Positions 11,114 through 22,425 of a DNA stretch of 64,000 bases are shown here, piece after piece (position 1 is the stretch's first letter; the number at the start of each line of letters is the position of its first letter). Both the position numbers and the translations under genes were made by a program. The notes below the pieces were generated by a model. It saw only the letters and a list, made by a program, of their open reading frames with translations, made no database searches and was not told the origin of the DNA. Source of the DNA: Vandiemenella viatica (Eukaryota > Arthropoda > Insecta > Orthoptera > Morabidae); NCBI GenBank assembly GCA_031002005.1, contig CM061914.1, positions 10,588,148 through 10,652,147 on the forward strand, in the 5' to 3' direction.

Positions 11114-13210
11114 ATGGAAGTAATTAAGGACAAATCCTCGGGTTGCAGTGATAGATTAAATTCTAAAGATGGGGATAATGGTAGTATTGTTTGTAACAAT
11201 GAAGATTCAGGGTTTGTCGAGCATTCAGCTGAAAGGGAGGGAAGTGGAGTTAACTTGACCAGCGAGTTTAATTCAACTGAAGCTAGCTGCGTTAGTCTCT
11301 GTGACGGCATGGGGGGAAGCGGAGTTATATATTCAACCAAAGATAGTATTGATGTAGATGTTAAAGATAGTGATGTGTGTGAAGTCGAGTCAAAGAGTTT
11401 CATGATTAGTGCGATGTCAACACCAATACCGGTTACTCAAATTAATATTCAAGAAAAAGAGACGGGTAATAAACAAATTGATGCTCAGAAACAGAAATGC
11501 GGCGAGATGTCGATGCTAATTGTTTTATTGGAAAAAATGAGAGAAGAGTAAAAAAAAACAGCTGAGAATATGAGAGAAGAATCAAAACAAATCGCAGAAA
11601 AAATGGAAAGAAAAATTACCGAGACTTGTAATAATTTGACCTAAAAAATTAAAGAAGAAGTGCAGATTTTAAGGCAGGATATGTTGTTGAAAATGGATAG
11701 ATGTATTCAACAGTCGGAAGAAAAATGTGACAGGAAGATAGAGAGTGTAAGACAAGTATTAAAAGAAGATATCAACACAAAAATAGAGAAAGAAATGTCA
11801 ATGGTGTATGATTATGTTGGGAAGCAAGAAGAGGCTACCAAGCAGAATGTAGTGTGTCTGGTGCAACAAAAGGTGGAAGAAGCAGTGAAGAAAAATAGGA
11901 AGGAAATACAAGAAAAGCGTATAGCCATGCGGGAAGAAAATAAGATAATTTATGAAAACCAAAAGGACTGTGCAAAAGGGATTGAAGAATTAAAAGAAAA
12001 AGCTGAAACCAACTCCAAACAAATATACCGGCTGGGAGAGAGATTTATGATTATGGATAAGGAAGTGAAAGAAGCATTTAACCAAGTGGATGACCAGATG
12101 AAATCAGTCAAAGAAGAGGTGAAGGAAGATGTGAAACATCTAATTAAGAAATTTGGGGAAGAAGAACGGCGAAATTTGACTGCTATGGGGATTAGTGGTA
12201 TCATCACAAACCAGATTAAATTACCGGAAGTAAAATTTGAACCGTTAAAAGCAGTGTATCCGGTAGAATTTGCTCGAGCTTATAAGAATGGATTACCTTG
12301 TGAGTGGTCAGACTTGGATAAGATAAGATATGTAAAGAATATGTTACATGGGGATGCTTTTGTATGGAGCTGTGGCAGTGTTGAAGAATGTAATAATTTC
12401 GAGGATATGCAGATTATAAACTACAACAGCAGGGGGCAAAATCAAGAGAAATCGAAAGAACTGGATGTCGGGGTGTGTGACGAGAAGGAACCACTGAGGT
12501 GGTGGGAATGTTTCAAGTTTTTAGACGAAGGGGAGACACAGGACATTGCAAGAATGTGCGAATATGATTGGCGAAAAGAAGGGGTGCGAGAATTGGCTGA
12601 AATCGATCTGGGAATCCATGATAACAAAGAGAAATGTAGTAGCAGTGTAAGAGAATACACTTTAGCAGAAGAGATGTTGACAGATGAGCATGTATCGAAA
12701 GAATTTGAGGAAGATATGTATGAAACTACAACAGAAGATAGCATTGGAACAAGTGACGAAGATGAGGAAGAGTATAGCGACGAAAATGGTAGCGAGGACG
12801 AAGATGATAATCTGAAAGAAGAAGAATCAGGTGGAATGTTAGACAGTGAAGAATATGAAGGAGTGAGATTTGTCCTTGTGAGGAAATATGCCAATAGCAA
12901 TGAAGATGGAAGTGAAATGCCAGAGGAGGCAAATGTTGAAGTTTCGGAAGAAGGTAGACAGGACATAAGCTCAGTTGCGGGAAATAATGAATGCAAAACA
13001 GATGATGGAAGTCAATTCAGTAGAGAGAATGTAGACTTACAGCAGCTACACCTGAGAGATGGGAGTACGTTAGAAGTGTTAAAGTGGTCTCCAGAAGAGT
13101 TTGAAAAGGATTTATTACAAGAGGAAATTTTGAAGGAAGTGAGGCATCCAATATTTATGGTGAAAAGTTTTTGGTTTGAAGAGCGAAGTGCTAGCGGATG
13201 CTGGGAGTGA
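11114..13210 (+). pseudogene. gag of the LTR element, with two in-frame stops
   Basis: One reading frame runs from the ATG at 11114 to the stop ending at 13210 but is interrupted by TAA at 11549-11551 and another stop at about 11642. The first part is polar. The middle (11560-12180) is strongly coiled-coil-like, with long Lys/Glu-rich helices (for example KVEEAVKKNRKEIQEK). A 'LPEVKFEPLKAVYPVEFARAY' stretch follows and resembles the start of a Gypsy capsid domain. The C-terminal third is very acidic (DEDEEEYSDENGSEDEDD). No CCHC knuckle was seen. Gag proteins form the intracellular particle. Inactive here unless the stops are read through. Confidence 0.75.
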
Positions 13211-14107
13211 ATCAACAGCGATATCACACAAGTTGTATGACCAAATAGTGAAGAAAACAAGATTGCCGAAATGCCAGTGAGTAAAGTTCAAGTAATTGGG
13301 GCGACCGGAAAACTGAGTGAGAGGGTGAAAATTCAAATATTATTGGAGTTAGAAATAAATGGAGTTGCATTGGAGCATGCTTGCTTGGTGGTACCCGAGC
13401 TCAGCATTAACTGTATTCTGGGTATGGACTGGCTTTGCAAATTTAGAGCTATAATTGACTGTTACAAAGGGGAGATGCAAGTATGGAAGAACGAAGAAAA
13501 TATTGAAGTTAACTTTGGAAGTCGTTCGATAAAAGTTAAGGAGTTGGAGGGAGATGTAAACATGCGAGCTGTGTATGAAGTAGCAACAGAAGATGAAGTT
13601 GTAGGGGATGAGGAAATGGAGGGTGAAGAAACAGAAAGTGGGATGGAAGCGAACTATGTAACAGATTTCGAAGATGTCATAAACAGTGTACCAAGTGAGA
13701 GTACTGGTTACACCCCATATTTTTTGATGTATCATAAAGAAGAACCGAATTTGATTAAAGAAGTAATTAATTTTCCAGCAAGTCAATGTGTATCTAAGGA
13801 AGACGTTTGTAAGCAAGTAAGGGAGAGAATGAAGAGGAAAGCAGAGGAAAGGAAGAGAAAGCACGACCAGAGACGTAAACCTGTTGAATTTAATTTGAAC
13901 GATTTGGTATTGGTGAAGACGCAAGAGAGGTCTTGTGAGATAAATGCGGAAATTAAAAAATTCTTTAATGTGTTCCATGGGCCATTTCGAGTGGAGAGAA
14001 AGCCATATAAGAATGCCTATTTTCTCGTGTACCCGAAGTCAGGAAGGAAGTTTGGGTTGCGAAATGTGACTGATTTAAAGTTGTACAAGGTGAGAGATGA
14101 GAAATAA
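13180..14107 (+). pseudogene. pol relic: retropepsin and integrase C-terminus, RT/RNase H missing
   Basis: The aspartic protease active site (L-A-D-A-G-S-E-S-T) lies at about 13189-13215 in a frame that shifts at about 13270. The frame from 13271 continues with the retropepsin 'VQVIGATGK' flap-side segment and 'CILGMDWL', the conserved ILG-D/W motif. After about 50 acidic residues the integrase C-terminal region follows directly: STGYTPYFLMYHKEEPNL, then a basic helix and a 'DLVLVKT..FHGPFRVER' chromatin/SH3-like barrel. The whole RT and RNase H part is absent, so a deletion joins protease to integrase. Stop at 14105-14107. Confidence 0.8.
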
Positions 14108-14322
14108 TTACAATGTAATATATTATAAATGTTAATAAACTTCTGTTACTGGACTATAGCAAAAGACATTGAGTGAGAAATTGTAAAGAACCATGGTGTA
14201 ATGGAAAATGTGTAATTTTTGTTACAAAGGCGTAATGCCTGGTGAAAGGGTTGAACTTTGCCCCAAATAATCAACTTTTGTGGTTACAAAAAAGTTCTAA
14301 TTAGTGGCAAAGTGGAGGCATG

Positions 14323-14887
14323 TGTGAGGTCCCCACTCACCAGTCATTACTGAGTTATATTATTACATTATAAATTGATTGTAAATAAATTTATATTTTA
14401 TTTATAGTATAGGTCTTCCAGCATAGTAGTTTGTGTAGAACGGGGTAATTATAAGTTAGTTTAGTAATTTCATGTTGCGAGAGTTGGCAGTACGGTATGG
14501 TTATGTTGTCGCGGAAGGAACAAGCCAATATGGCGAGAGAGACTGTTTTCGGCTAGCATAGGGTGAACATGTGGAGAAACTGATTTCGGCTAGCGTGATG
14601 CAAATATGAACAGAATATTGTTTCAGTGAAAGCATTGTATCTTGTGTGAATTTTTGAGTGTAATAAATTGTGAATTATAGTAAAAGTGTGGCGAAAGTCA
14701 ATTACATAGCATTAGAATATCCGTTGCGCAAATTGAGAAGGTTTAGTAATAAAAGTTACTTTATATTAATACAAACGGCGAGGTGATAGCAACTACCGTA
14801 AAAAGGCATATTAGGGCCAAGTGCCAGTAAAGCGGGCTATCAATCTTTCTTGTCGCAGTCTAAATAATGGATAAGGAGGACCTCGCA
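14323..14887 (+). repeat. 3' LTR
   Basis: 565 bp, matching the 5' LTR except for four substitutions and a 9-bp deletion at about 14738. It is preceded by a purine-rich stretch (GGCAAAGTGGAGG) that may be the polypurine tract. Confidence 0.92.
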
Positions 14888-15180
14888 GCCTGGACAAGAA
14901 AAAAATCCATGTCTGTAGAGTGGAAATGTACTTTCAATGTTTTATTTTGTTCCTAATGGTTGTTGTTAGGTCGAAATACGGCTTGGACCAGAAGAAACGT
15001 CGCCAAAAGCACAAGGAACTATACCTATAACTGATTTTTGACATGCTATATCTCGAAAACCAAGCGAGATATCAAGAACATTTATTCTTTATTTTCGATT
15101 TGTTTAATCAAGTTCTATAAGAATTCATCATCATATTGTGACGTCACGGTAATGATAGAACATCATCAGTGCTAAATTCA
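14888..15180 (+). repeat. Dispersed repeat 'Rep1', right part
   Basis: Continuation of the 7845-8116 repeat past the LTR element. It closely matches 32575-32880, including GGTCGAAATACGGCTTGGAC (14969-14988) and the TATATCTCGAAAACC block. Low-complexity AT-rich spacers lie between the conserved blocks. Confidence 0.65.
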
Positions 15181-15755
15181 TTCACTCTGACAAAACTATG
15201 CTCATACCTCGAGTGGTAGTATTTAATGACAAACTAACAACCACTTTTTATGGTCAAAAAGTAAACGATGATTACTTTATAACTGGTACCGGTAAAATTA
15301 TTTTCAAAGAAGTTTCTGTAAAGTGTAACCTCTGACAAAACCAATGATTAATTTTTAATTATCTTCCTTTTTAAATGTTTTGCAATTAAACTTGCGGTGC
15401 TAATATTTCCACGGGTCATCCAGTATACAAAAACTGTACGTTTAAATATTCTTTGAAATCAAAGAGAAACTATTTGTAGGCTTTCTGGTACCTGAATTGT
15501 CTACGAGATGGCGGTAGTGCCGTTTTCGAGATACTGAGTGAAAAAATTGTTCGTATTTTGTAAACTCGATGTTTTGTGGGGAAGACAAATATTTAGGTAA
15601 TCTTAAAAGTCAAAACGTTATCTAAATGTCAAATTTCATCCCAATCGTCATAGCCGATTCTGAGATCCGAAATATATATATACAAAAATTGCTCGTTTAA
15701 AGATATAAGATATAGATCAGAAATGACCATTTAAACGACATTTACAAGTACGTAT
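15181..15755. other. No gene recognised; one possible Helitron-like terminus
   Basis: No coding feature. CACGGGTCATCCAGT (about 15410-15425) resembles the CACGGGTCATCTAGT end at 44308-44322 and may be an old terminus of the same family. Confidence 0.4.
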
Positions 15756-15990
15756 TTACCATACAATACAATACATTCATTTTCCATTGATCCCAATATA
15801 AGAGACTAGGTCTGTGGGATGTGGAAAGTTGTCGATGTACAGGTAAACAATTGCACTTCTTGTTATTGAGAAGCTGCGTCAAAGATACGCTTATATTACA
15901 CAGACGTTTATTTAAAAACGTCATTGCGGAACGTTCTCGGACATGATGCGTTTTACAGAAATGATTGTGACGATTCCGAAATAATGTCTC
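15756..15990 (-). mobile_element. LINE-E 3' end fragment
   Basis: Bases 15766-15853 match 50313-50402 (shared TTCATTTTCCATTGATCCCA and TGTGGAAAGTTGTC), which is the 3' untranslated part of the LINE-E relic in mRpS15 intron 3. The end is an ATACA microsatellite-like run. Confidence 0.65.
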
Positions 15991-16395
15991 TTCTCGAGTA
16001 CGGATAGGTAAAAAGAAAAGGGTTAGAGTTTTAGCAGTGTATGTATGTAACCAAGGAAAGTATTATGGGAGGATATAAACAAATGCTAAAAATTGCAAAA
16101 AAGGGTCGATCTCGAATACAATTTGAGAATTAAAATTCAATTAGCACAAGAAATTCTAGGAATAAACAAAGATTTATATGGTATCTACTAAAAAATTAGT
16201 CTTAAAGAAAGTTTAAACCGAAATAAATTTTCCGAAAATTATGAGTAGTTAATTTTTTAACATATGTAGGAAAAACAGCGCTAAATTTTTTGAACTTGAG
16301 TCCAAAGAAATTTGATACGTTATATTTCAAAATATAATTCAAAGTATACCCACATCATTACTAAAAAAGAAAAAACTGTCGGAATTACGGCATTA
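15991..16395. other. No gene recognised
   Basis: AT-rich, no recognised motif. It may be the untranslated 5' part of LINE-C, whose coding remnant starts just downstream. Confidence 0.4.
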
Positions 16396-19260
16396 CTTTG
16401 AGAGTAATTGAGAATATTAGGGGTAGCTTAAAAGAATCTCGAACATTGAAAATTCTAGTAGTTAACTGCAGAAGTGTTTGTAATAAACAGCCTGTACTTG
16501 AAAACATTATTCGTAGTACAGATGCTGATATCGTAATAGGCACAATCAGTTGGTTAAAACCGGATACAAGTTCCGCGGAAATCTTTAATGGCAGCATGAA
16601 CGTTTTTTGTAAGGATAGGTTGCATTCCCTTGGTGGTGTTGTATTTATATCTGTTAGTAAGTACCTCCCATGTAACGAAATAATTTCGATACTGTCTGCG
16701 AAACATTATGTATTAAGCTCAATGTAGCTAGGACAAAACTTGTGATCAGCTCCTTCTAACGTCCACCAGATGCAGGCATAACAATTGCAGAGTCCTTAAG
16801 GAATAATGTAAATAATATAGCTCGTCAATTTCCGGACCATACAATAATGGTAGGTGGTGATTCAACTTGCCATATATCGACTGGACTAATTACGTTCACG
16901 TTACTGGTGCCTGGGACAAAGCAGCCTGCGAAATCATTCTAGAGCTTTACTCAGGTCACAATTTTGAGCAGCTCGTAACTGAACCAACGCGATGCCTCAA
17001 CAGTAACGAAAATATTTTAGATATTCTCGTTACAAATAGGCCTGAATTATTCGCGGACATTTCTACTACCACGGGAATAAATGATCACAAAGCTGTAATT
17101 GCTACAGTAAAATTAGCATCCACGCGCAATAAAGAAAAAGAAAAGATCGTTTACAGATTCGAAAAAGCTTCAATAGAGTGTTTTAGAACGTATTTGAGGC
17201 ATAATTACCATACCTTCTTAGTAGCAGGAGGCACCGTTGAAGAGAGGTGGCATCGATTCTTACATATAGTCGGGGAAGGTATGAACTAGCATATAACGAA
17301 TCGGACAATCAGGGAAGAGAACGATCCTCCATGGTACACACGGAAGGTTAAAAGGATACTCAAAAAGCAAAGGAAGATACATGCACGATCAAAAAGGACG
17401 ATGCATAGGGGCGATTCAGGTAAGTTAGATGAGATAAGGAGACATGTTAAGAATGCGATGCGTGAAGCCTTTAATGACTTTCGTTGCAATTCTCTCTCTA
17501 AGAGCCTCACCGAAAACCCTAAAAAAATATTGGTCGTATGTAAAAAAAGTTAGAAGTAGTGACAACAATAAACCAGTTCTAATACAAGACGGTCCCGAAG
17601 TTGACGACAGCCGCGACAATACCACCGTATTTAACACCAGATTTTAAAAATTAATTCATGCGCGTAAACGTGGAAAACATTCCCACTTTACCAAATCGTG
17701 TAGAATTAGAGACGGATCCGGTAGAAATTGATAGCGTAAGTATTGAAAGCAATTAAAGCTCCTGAAGTGGGGTAAAGCGCTGGGTCGCGATGGTATACCG
17801 GTAAGAGTATTTTCAGAATACGCGGAGGAAATTGAACCACCTCTGTCAAATATATTCAGTAAATCTTTATAAGAGAAAAAAATACCCTCCGAATGGAAAA
17901 TAGCCAAGGTAATCCCTGTTTTCAAGAAAGGAGATCGGATTGATCCTAGGAATTATCGACCCATATCTTTAACATCTGTATGCAGTAGAATTCTGGAGCA
18001 TGTCATATGATCGAACATTATGAAGTTTCTAGATGAGAACGAATAACTTACACCGTGTCAACACGGATTTCGGAAGAAGAGAACGTGTGAAACTCAATTG
18101 GCCCTATTTTCCCATGACGTAATGAAAGTTATCGCTGCAGGTTCACAAGTTGATGCAATATTCTTGCATTTTCAGAAAGCTTTTGATTCTGTACCACACA
18201 ACAGACTTTTAGCGAAGATTCGAGCATACAGTATATCGGATCAGATTTGCGAATGGATACGTGATTTTCTAACTTGTCGATCACAGTATGTCGTTGTTGA
18301 CGGGGAAGCCTCTTCTAAGCTACATGTTACTTCTGGCGTTCCTCAAGAAAGTGTAATTGGACCACTTATTTTCTTAATAGTTATAAACGATCTAGGTGAC
18401 AACCTTAAATGCTGGTTGCGATTGTTTGCAGACGATGCAGTTATCTATTGGGAAATAAGGTGCTCTGACGATTGCTTAGAAATTCAGTGCGATTTGAGTG
18501 CTATTTCCGAATGGTGCCGTAAATGACAGCTTACACTTAATTGCAAAAAGTGCAAGGCAATTCGAATAAGTAACAAAAAGAATCAGTTTGCTCACGAGTG
18601 CAAAGTAAAAAATTCATTCGTTGACACGGTTGATTCTCTGAAGTATCTGGGGGTAATAATACAAAGCAACATGAAATGGAACTAGCACATAACTTACGTC
18701 GTAGGCAAAGCCAATTCTAAATTACGATTCATATGTCGTATTCTGAGGAATTTTAATGCTCATACAAAGGAAATAGCGTATAAAACACTAGTGGGTCCAC
18801 ATCTGGATTACTGTTTTGGAGTTTGGGATCCGTATCGCAAGGGCCTGATTGACTCAGTGGAGAGGGTACAGAGGAGAGCCGCTCGATTCGTGACTGGTTG
18901 TTACAGCCCTTATGAAAGCGTCACAGAATTGATACATATGTTGGGCTGGAATTTTTTGGCAGAGATACGACGTCGTTTTCGTTTGAATTTATTGGAGAAT
19001 ACGAAAATTGTTTGACTTACGAGTGCAATGGAATACTTCTTCCGCCAACATATTTAGGTCGTAATGACAGGAGAGATAAGATTAGAGAAATAAGATGCCA
19101 TACTGATGCTTTTATGTATTCTTTCTTTCCTCGTGCTATTCGGAATCAGAATGCGCAGAATTAAGATTGGTGCTTAGCACCCTCTGCCACCCATAATTTT
19201 TGTGCATTGCAGAGGATGGATATAGGTGTAGATAATACTAATATTTTCGAAAAGGCTTAA
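16396..19260 (+). mobile_element. LINE-C: decayed relative of LINE-A (endonuclease + RT)
   Basis: Collinear with ORF2 of LINE-A but much more diverged and full of stops. Endonuclease: ILVVNCRSVCNKQ and IVIGTISWLKPD, where the catalytic Glu of GTESW is replaced by Ile, then ISTTTGINDHKAVIATVKL. RT: FLHFQKAFDSVPHNRL, SGVPQESVIGPLIF (Gly of PQGS replaced by Glu) and RLFADDAVIYWEI, the F-A-D-D box. C-terminal: VERVQRRAARFVTGCY. The 3' end holds CACCCTCTGCCACCC, resembling the LINE-A 3' UTR. Old and inactive. Confidence 0.85.
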
Positions 19261-19374
19261 TTTGTGTTATAAACCCAAGCCTTTTATATATTTTTATTTG
19301 GTATAGCTAAATGCAGTAAATATTTTAAAATATAATTATGCATGAATTATTTGATTGAAAACCTGTTCTGCGTT

Positions 19375-20010
19375 TGTTTCGTCATTTCGGCAACGCAGAG
19401 TCATTTACGGGAACATCCTCGAAAGGTGCAGAAATCAGTATATATTAAACATTTTCCTGTCGATCGAAATAAGACATTAAAATACATCATAATTTCATAA
19501 AATTTGAAGGTAATTCAATACAAAACATTATGCATATTTTACATGAAAGAAACTTTTATAGCATGAATATGTAATTTTTCAGTAGATATGGATAATGTTA
19601 TCGCCAAATTGTAAATGCATGAAATATTTTAGATATTCACGATTGGTGTAGTTTAGTTTATACCTGAAATACAGATTTCTAGAAATTAACAGCAATTTCA
19701 ATCATTAATAATTTTCTTCAGTTTTTGAAAACATTCCCGAAACGATGATATCTAGTACATGTTTGATATAAAATGACTTTTATTCAAACAAATCGAAATG
19801 TTTCGCGTGCTACTTGTCAATAACATGTAATAAATAATCTAGTAATTATCTGAACCACTTTTTGAGATTAAAGCATTAAACTATTATTATTAAAAAAATC
19901 GACCCTGGAATTTCTCACCTTTGTGATTTTGTGCCTTAGGCGCAATTGTTTCGTCATTTCGGGAACGCAGAGTCCTTTACGGGAACATCCCCGAAAGGCG
20001 CAGAAATCAG
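19375..20010 (+). repeat. 64-bp direct repeat pair, 572 bp apart
   Basis: 19375-19438 and 19947-20010 share TGTTTCGTCATTTCGG and ACGCAGAGTC, then TTTACGGGAACATCC and a GCAGAAATCAG end, with about five mismatches. They flank an AT-rich spacer and lie just upstream of a PIF/Harbinger relic, possibly marking a local duplication. No gene is recognised in 19261-20034. Confidence 0.65.
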
Positions 20011-20034
20011 ACGTAATTTGGCCGTGGGTCTGAA

Positions 20035-20476
20035 TTCTACAAAAGCTGTCATAGCATGGTACTGATTGCTGGAGCAGATGCAAGTACAAATTGGTACAAA
20101 CGTAAGAATATCAGATCATCAGATGGAGGTGTTCTTCACAGTTCAAAGTTTTTCGAAAAAGACTAAACAGAAAAAAATTGAAAATTCCGAACGCACAAAA
20201 CATTACAGGCAGTACTAGAAGTCTGCCATATGTATTCCTGCAGATAACGCATTTCCGCTGAGGACAGATATGTTGAAGCCGTTCCGACAAGTAGGTTTGA
20301 AATAACGTGATAAAGAAATTATTAGTTATCGATTGTCCTGGTCGAAAGGCGTTGTTGAAAATACTTTCGGTATATTGGCTTCGCATATGCCATACACAAA
20401 TGCCCCTTTTACACCATTTGAATTGGCCGTTACGAATTCAGTAGCTGGAACTTATTTTGCAGGCGAAAGGGAGTAG
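20035..20476 (+). pseudogene. PIF/Harbinger transposase relic (DDE_Tnp_4-like nuclease)
   Basis: Across several frameshifts the plus strand reads FYKSCHSMVLIAGADAST (the 'H-S-..L..ADA' strand with a catalytic Asp), SSDGGV (the conserved SDGGVF turn) and LPYVF. Then come ADNAFPLRTDMLKPFR (the 'ADxAFPL' block with the second Asp) and SYRLSWSKGVVENTFGILAS (the 'YRLSRARRVVENAFGIL' block with the catalytic Glu). This order is diagnostic of PIF/Harbinger nucleases. Stops and shifts make it inactive. I could not define terminal inverted repeats. A poly-T run ends the relic. Confidence 0.8.
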
Positions 20477-20477
20477 A

Positions 20478-20479
<2 letters not shown>

Positions 20480-20518
<39 letters not shown>
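20480..20518 (+). repeat. Poly-T tract
   Basis: Nearly 40 consecutive T between the Harbinger relic and a LINE-B 3' fragment. Probably the antisense tail of a retroposed sequence or simple slippage. Confidence 0.9.
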
Positions 20519-20522
<4 letters not shown>

Positions 20523-20725
20523 GTGATGAAATCAAGGACTGGAATAAATTATCAAAGAAAATAACAGTTTACCAAAAACACGGAATAAGTTTACTGTTGC
20601 AATTCGTTAGAGGCGGGGGAGATGGTTGGTGAAAAACGATGACATATGAAGGGGACAAGAAGGGTATATTACCACCGTGGCGAGTGTGCATCATCGGAGC
20701 TGAAATTAAATTTAATTAAAGCATT
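20519..20725 (+). mobile_element. LINE-B 3' end fragment (copy 3, diverged)
   Basis: Matches the LINE-B 3' region (GACTGGAATAAATTATCAAAG, then TTTACCAAAAAC) through a degenerate terminal block (ATTACCACCGTGGCGAGTG) and an AATTAAATTTAATTAAAG tail. Older than copies 1 and 2. Confidence 0.7.
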
Positions 20726-20829
20726 TCAATTAAAAAACTGAATTACCCATGTTGAAAGTGTTTGACTCGTGCCGATAAATTGTTAATATGTGAATCTAAG
20801 ATGATGGTGGGGGCTAATGAACACGCTGA

Positions 20830-21840
20830 GTCATAAAATGGTTTTAAATAAACTGAAATCTATTAGACTGGATGGAAAAGTTACTTGCTGGGAAGAGGAA
20901 ACGCCAGAAATCAAAATGTTACAGTGGGAAATACATTATCAAAACAGGTGGAAGTAAATATGGGAGTCCACAGGGTGGTGCATTGCGAACGTTGCTATTC
21001 ATTATTATAATGAATGACTGTGTCGATTGGTTATGGTCAAAATTTAGGTTATTTTGAGATGATATAATGATACACAATAGGATCAAAAAAGTTGAAGACT
21101 GTGAACAGCTATCGGGTGACCTGGATAGAATATCTAAATGGGGAGGTCAGCATGGAATGAAGATAAATGCCAAGAAGAATCTGCTTAATAGGTACACTGA
21201 TTACTAAAGGCTAATTGAAGTTATATGATGGCGTCAGAATTGCTTGTTGAAAGCTTGAAGTGCAATTATCTTGGCATAACGTTTGATAACAAACTCAACT
21301 GGGAGGAGCACAATGGGCAGGTGTTAAATAAAGGTTACAAAATCCTTCATTTTTCTGTAGAGGGTGATGAGAGAATGAATCATAGAAGTTGGTGTATAAG
21401 GTAACAAAACTTTGGTCAGACCATTGGTTAAATATGGTGGTGTAGTTTGGGACCCACATTTTGTTTATCAAATACAGGAGATTGAGAGTACGCAAAGAAC
21501 AGCTATATCTGATTGTGCAAACTATCGCAGGAACTAGATAGTCACTTATATGATAAATGAGTCATTAGAGGATAGGAGGAGGGTGAAGAGACTGCTGGAA
21601 ATATACAGGGCATATGCTTGAAGGGATATTGGTCAAAACATTAGGAATAGTGCATGGAAGGGGAAAAGCGACCATGACCACAAGCTGGAGCTTGATTTAA
21701 TGCATAAAGGAGTGGGAAAATTTTCTATTGTTGGTAAGGGTGTCAGCAATTGGAACAAATGACCACAAATTACCAAGTGAAGTGATGAGTAATTTACCAA
21801 AAAGGTTAACAAATTTAAAATTAAAGTTTGTAAACCGGAA
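20830..21840 (+). mobile_element. LINE-B copy 4 (RT part and 3' region), decayed
   Basis: Fragments of the LINE-B RT in plus orientation: GSPQGGALRTLLFIIIMND (20967-21025 region), KLFADD-equivalent bases altered to TTTTGAGATGAT at 21050, CNYLGITFDNKLNW at about 21260-21300, and the C-terminal 'HDHKLELDLMHKGVGKFS' equivalent near 21675-21720. Multiple stops. No 3' hairpin seen. Confidence 0.75.
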
Positions 21841-21940
21841 AAAAATGGGGTGAGAAAATTAATACTCCAATAACAAAAGAAAATTATATAACAATAGGTA
21901 ATCATATTATTATATCTTGAAATATTATTTAAATTGAGTC

Positions 21941-22178
21941 TTGATACTGCTGCTTACCAGAGGATTGGTACTAGTGCCGGTACATAAAGGAGGGGTGAGA
22001 AATAGAGTCGAAAATTATAGGCCAATTAGCTTGACGTCAGTGGTATGTAAATTAATGGAGAGATTGATTTGCAACCACATCAGAAATATATGTGAGGAAA
22101 GTAACTGGTTTTCAAGTAGGCAACATGGTTTTAGGCACGAATATTCATGTGAATCTCAGTTGGTGGGATTTATGTAAG
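21941..22178 (+). mobile_element. LINE-B copy 5, part 1 (RT N-terminal half), interrupted by LINE-A
   Basis: Open frame with [20 protein letters not shown] (RT block 'NYRPISLTS'), then SSRQHGFRHEYSCESQLVGF (RT block 'QHGFR..S..SQL'). The RT reading ends abruptly at 22177, where the LINE-A 3' tail begins. It resumes in the same orientation at 28669 with the next RT block (DKGGQIDSDALDLSKVFDRV). This shows LINE-A is inserted into this copy. Confidence 0.85.
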
Positions 22179-22425
22179 ATATTTATTATTATTATTATTA
22201 TTGTTACTCCGCGATTCACCAAAAGTGTGTGGCGGAGGGTGCATTGCACCTATCGAAAAGGGTTATGGTTTGGAAGGGTTATAAGGGATATGGCAGGAGG
22301 CGCCCATGGGCTATTGTGAGGAACCATCCCCGCATTCGCGTGGAGTGATCTGGGAAAACCATGGAAAACCCAGATCAGGATGGCTGGAGTGCTTTATCGA
22401 AAGCTACTCCTGTCGGATTTTAAGT
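22179..22425 (-). other. LINE-A 3' UTR and microsatellite tail
   Basis: Follows the ORF2 stop. A block at about 22320-22390 (plus strand GTGGAGTGATCTGGGAAAAC and CATGGAAAACCCAGATCAGG) is shared with the SINE copies inside the intronic inverted repeat near 35.1 and 36.3 kb. Next is a CACCCTCCGCCACACAC block (minus strand) and a terminal (AAT)n run. Confidence 0.7.

Larger units (their letters stand above)
8117..14887 (+). mobile_element. Ty3/Gypsy-type LTR retrotransposon, pol-deleted, 4-bp target duplication
   Basis: Two direct LTRs (8117-8690 and 14323-14887) bracket a gag frame and a shortened pol. The bases just outside are GCCT on both sides (8113-8116 and 14888-14891), the 4-bp target duplication typical of Ty3/Gypsy integrases. 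I count four substitutions and one 9-bp indel between the LTRs, so the insertion is recent. Protease and integrase C-terminal pieces remain, but no RT or RNase H is present, so it could only move with proteins from elsewhere. A hAT element (9251-10909) sits between the primer site and gag. Host sequence is the Rep1 repeat. Confidence 0.9.

Noticed and set aside
12442..12996. 184-codon Ser-rich minus-strand frame
   Set aside because: Shadow of the acidic GAA/GAT-rich gag tail, which gives Ser/Leu-rich frames on the opposite strand.
13349..13978. 209-codon minus-strand frame with hydrophobic, membrane-like composition
   Set aside because: Antisense of the protease/integrase relic, with no motif of its own.
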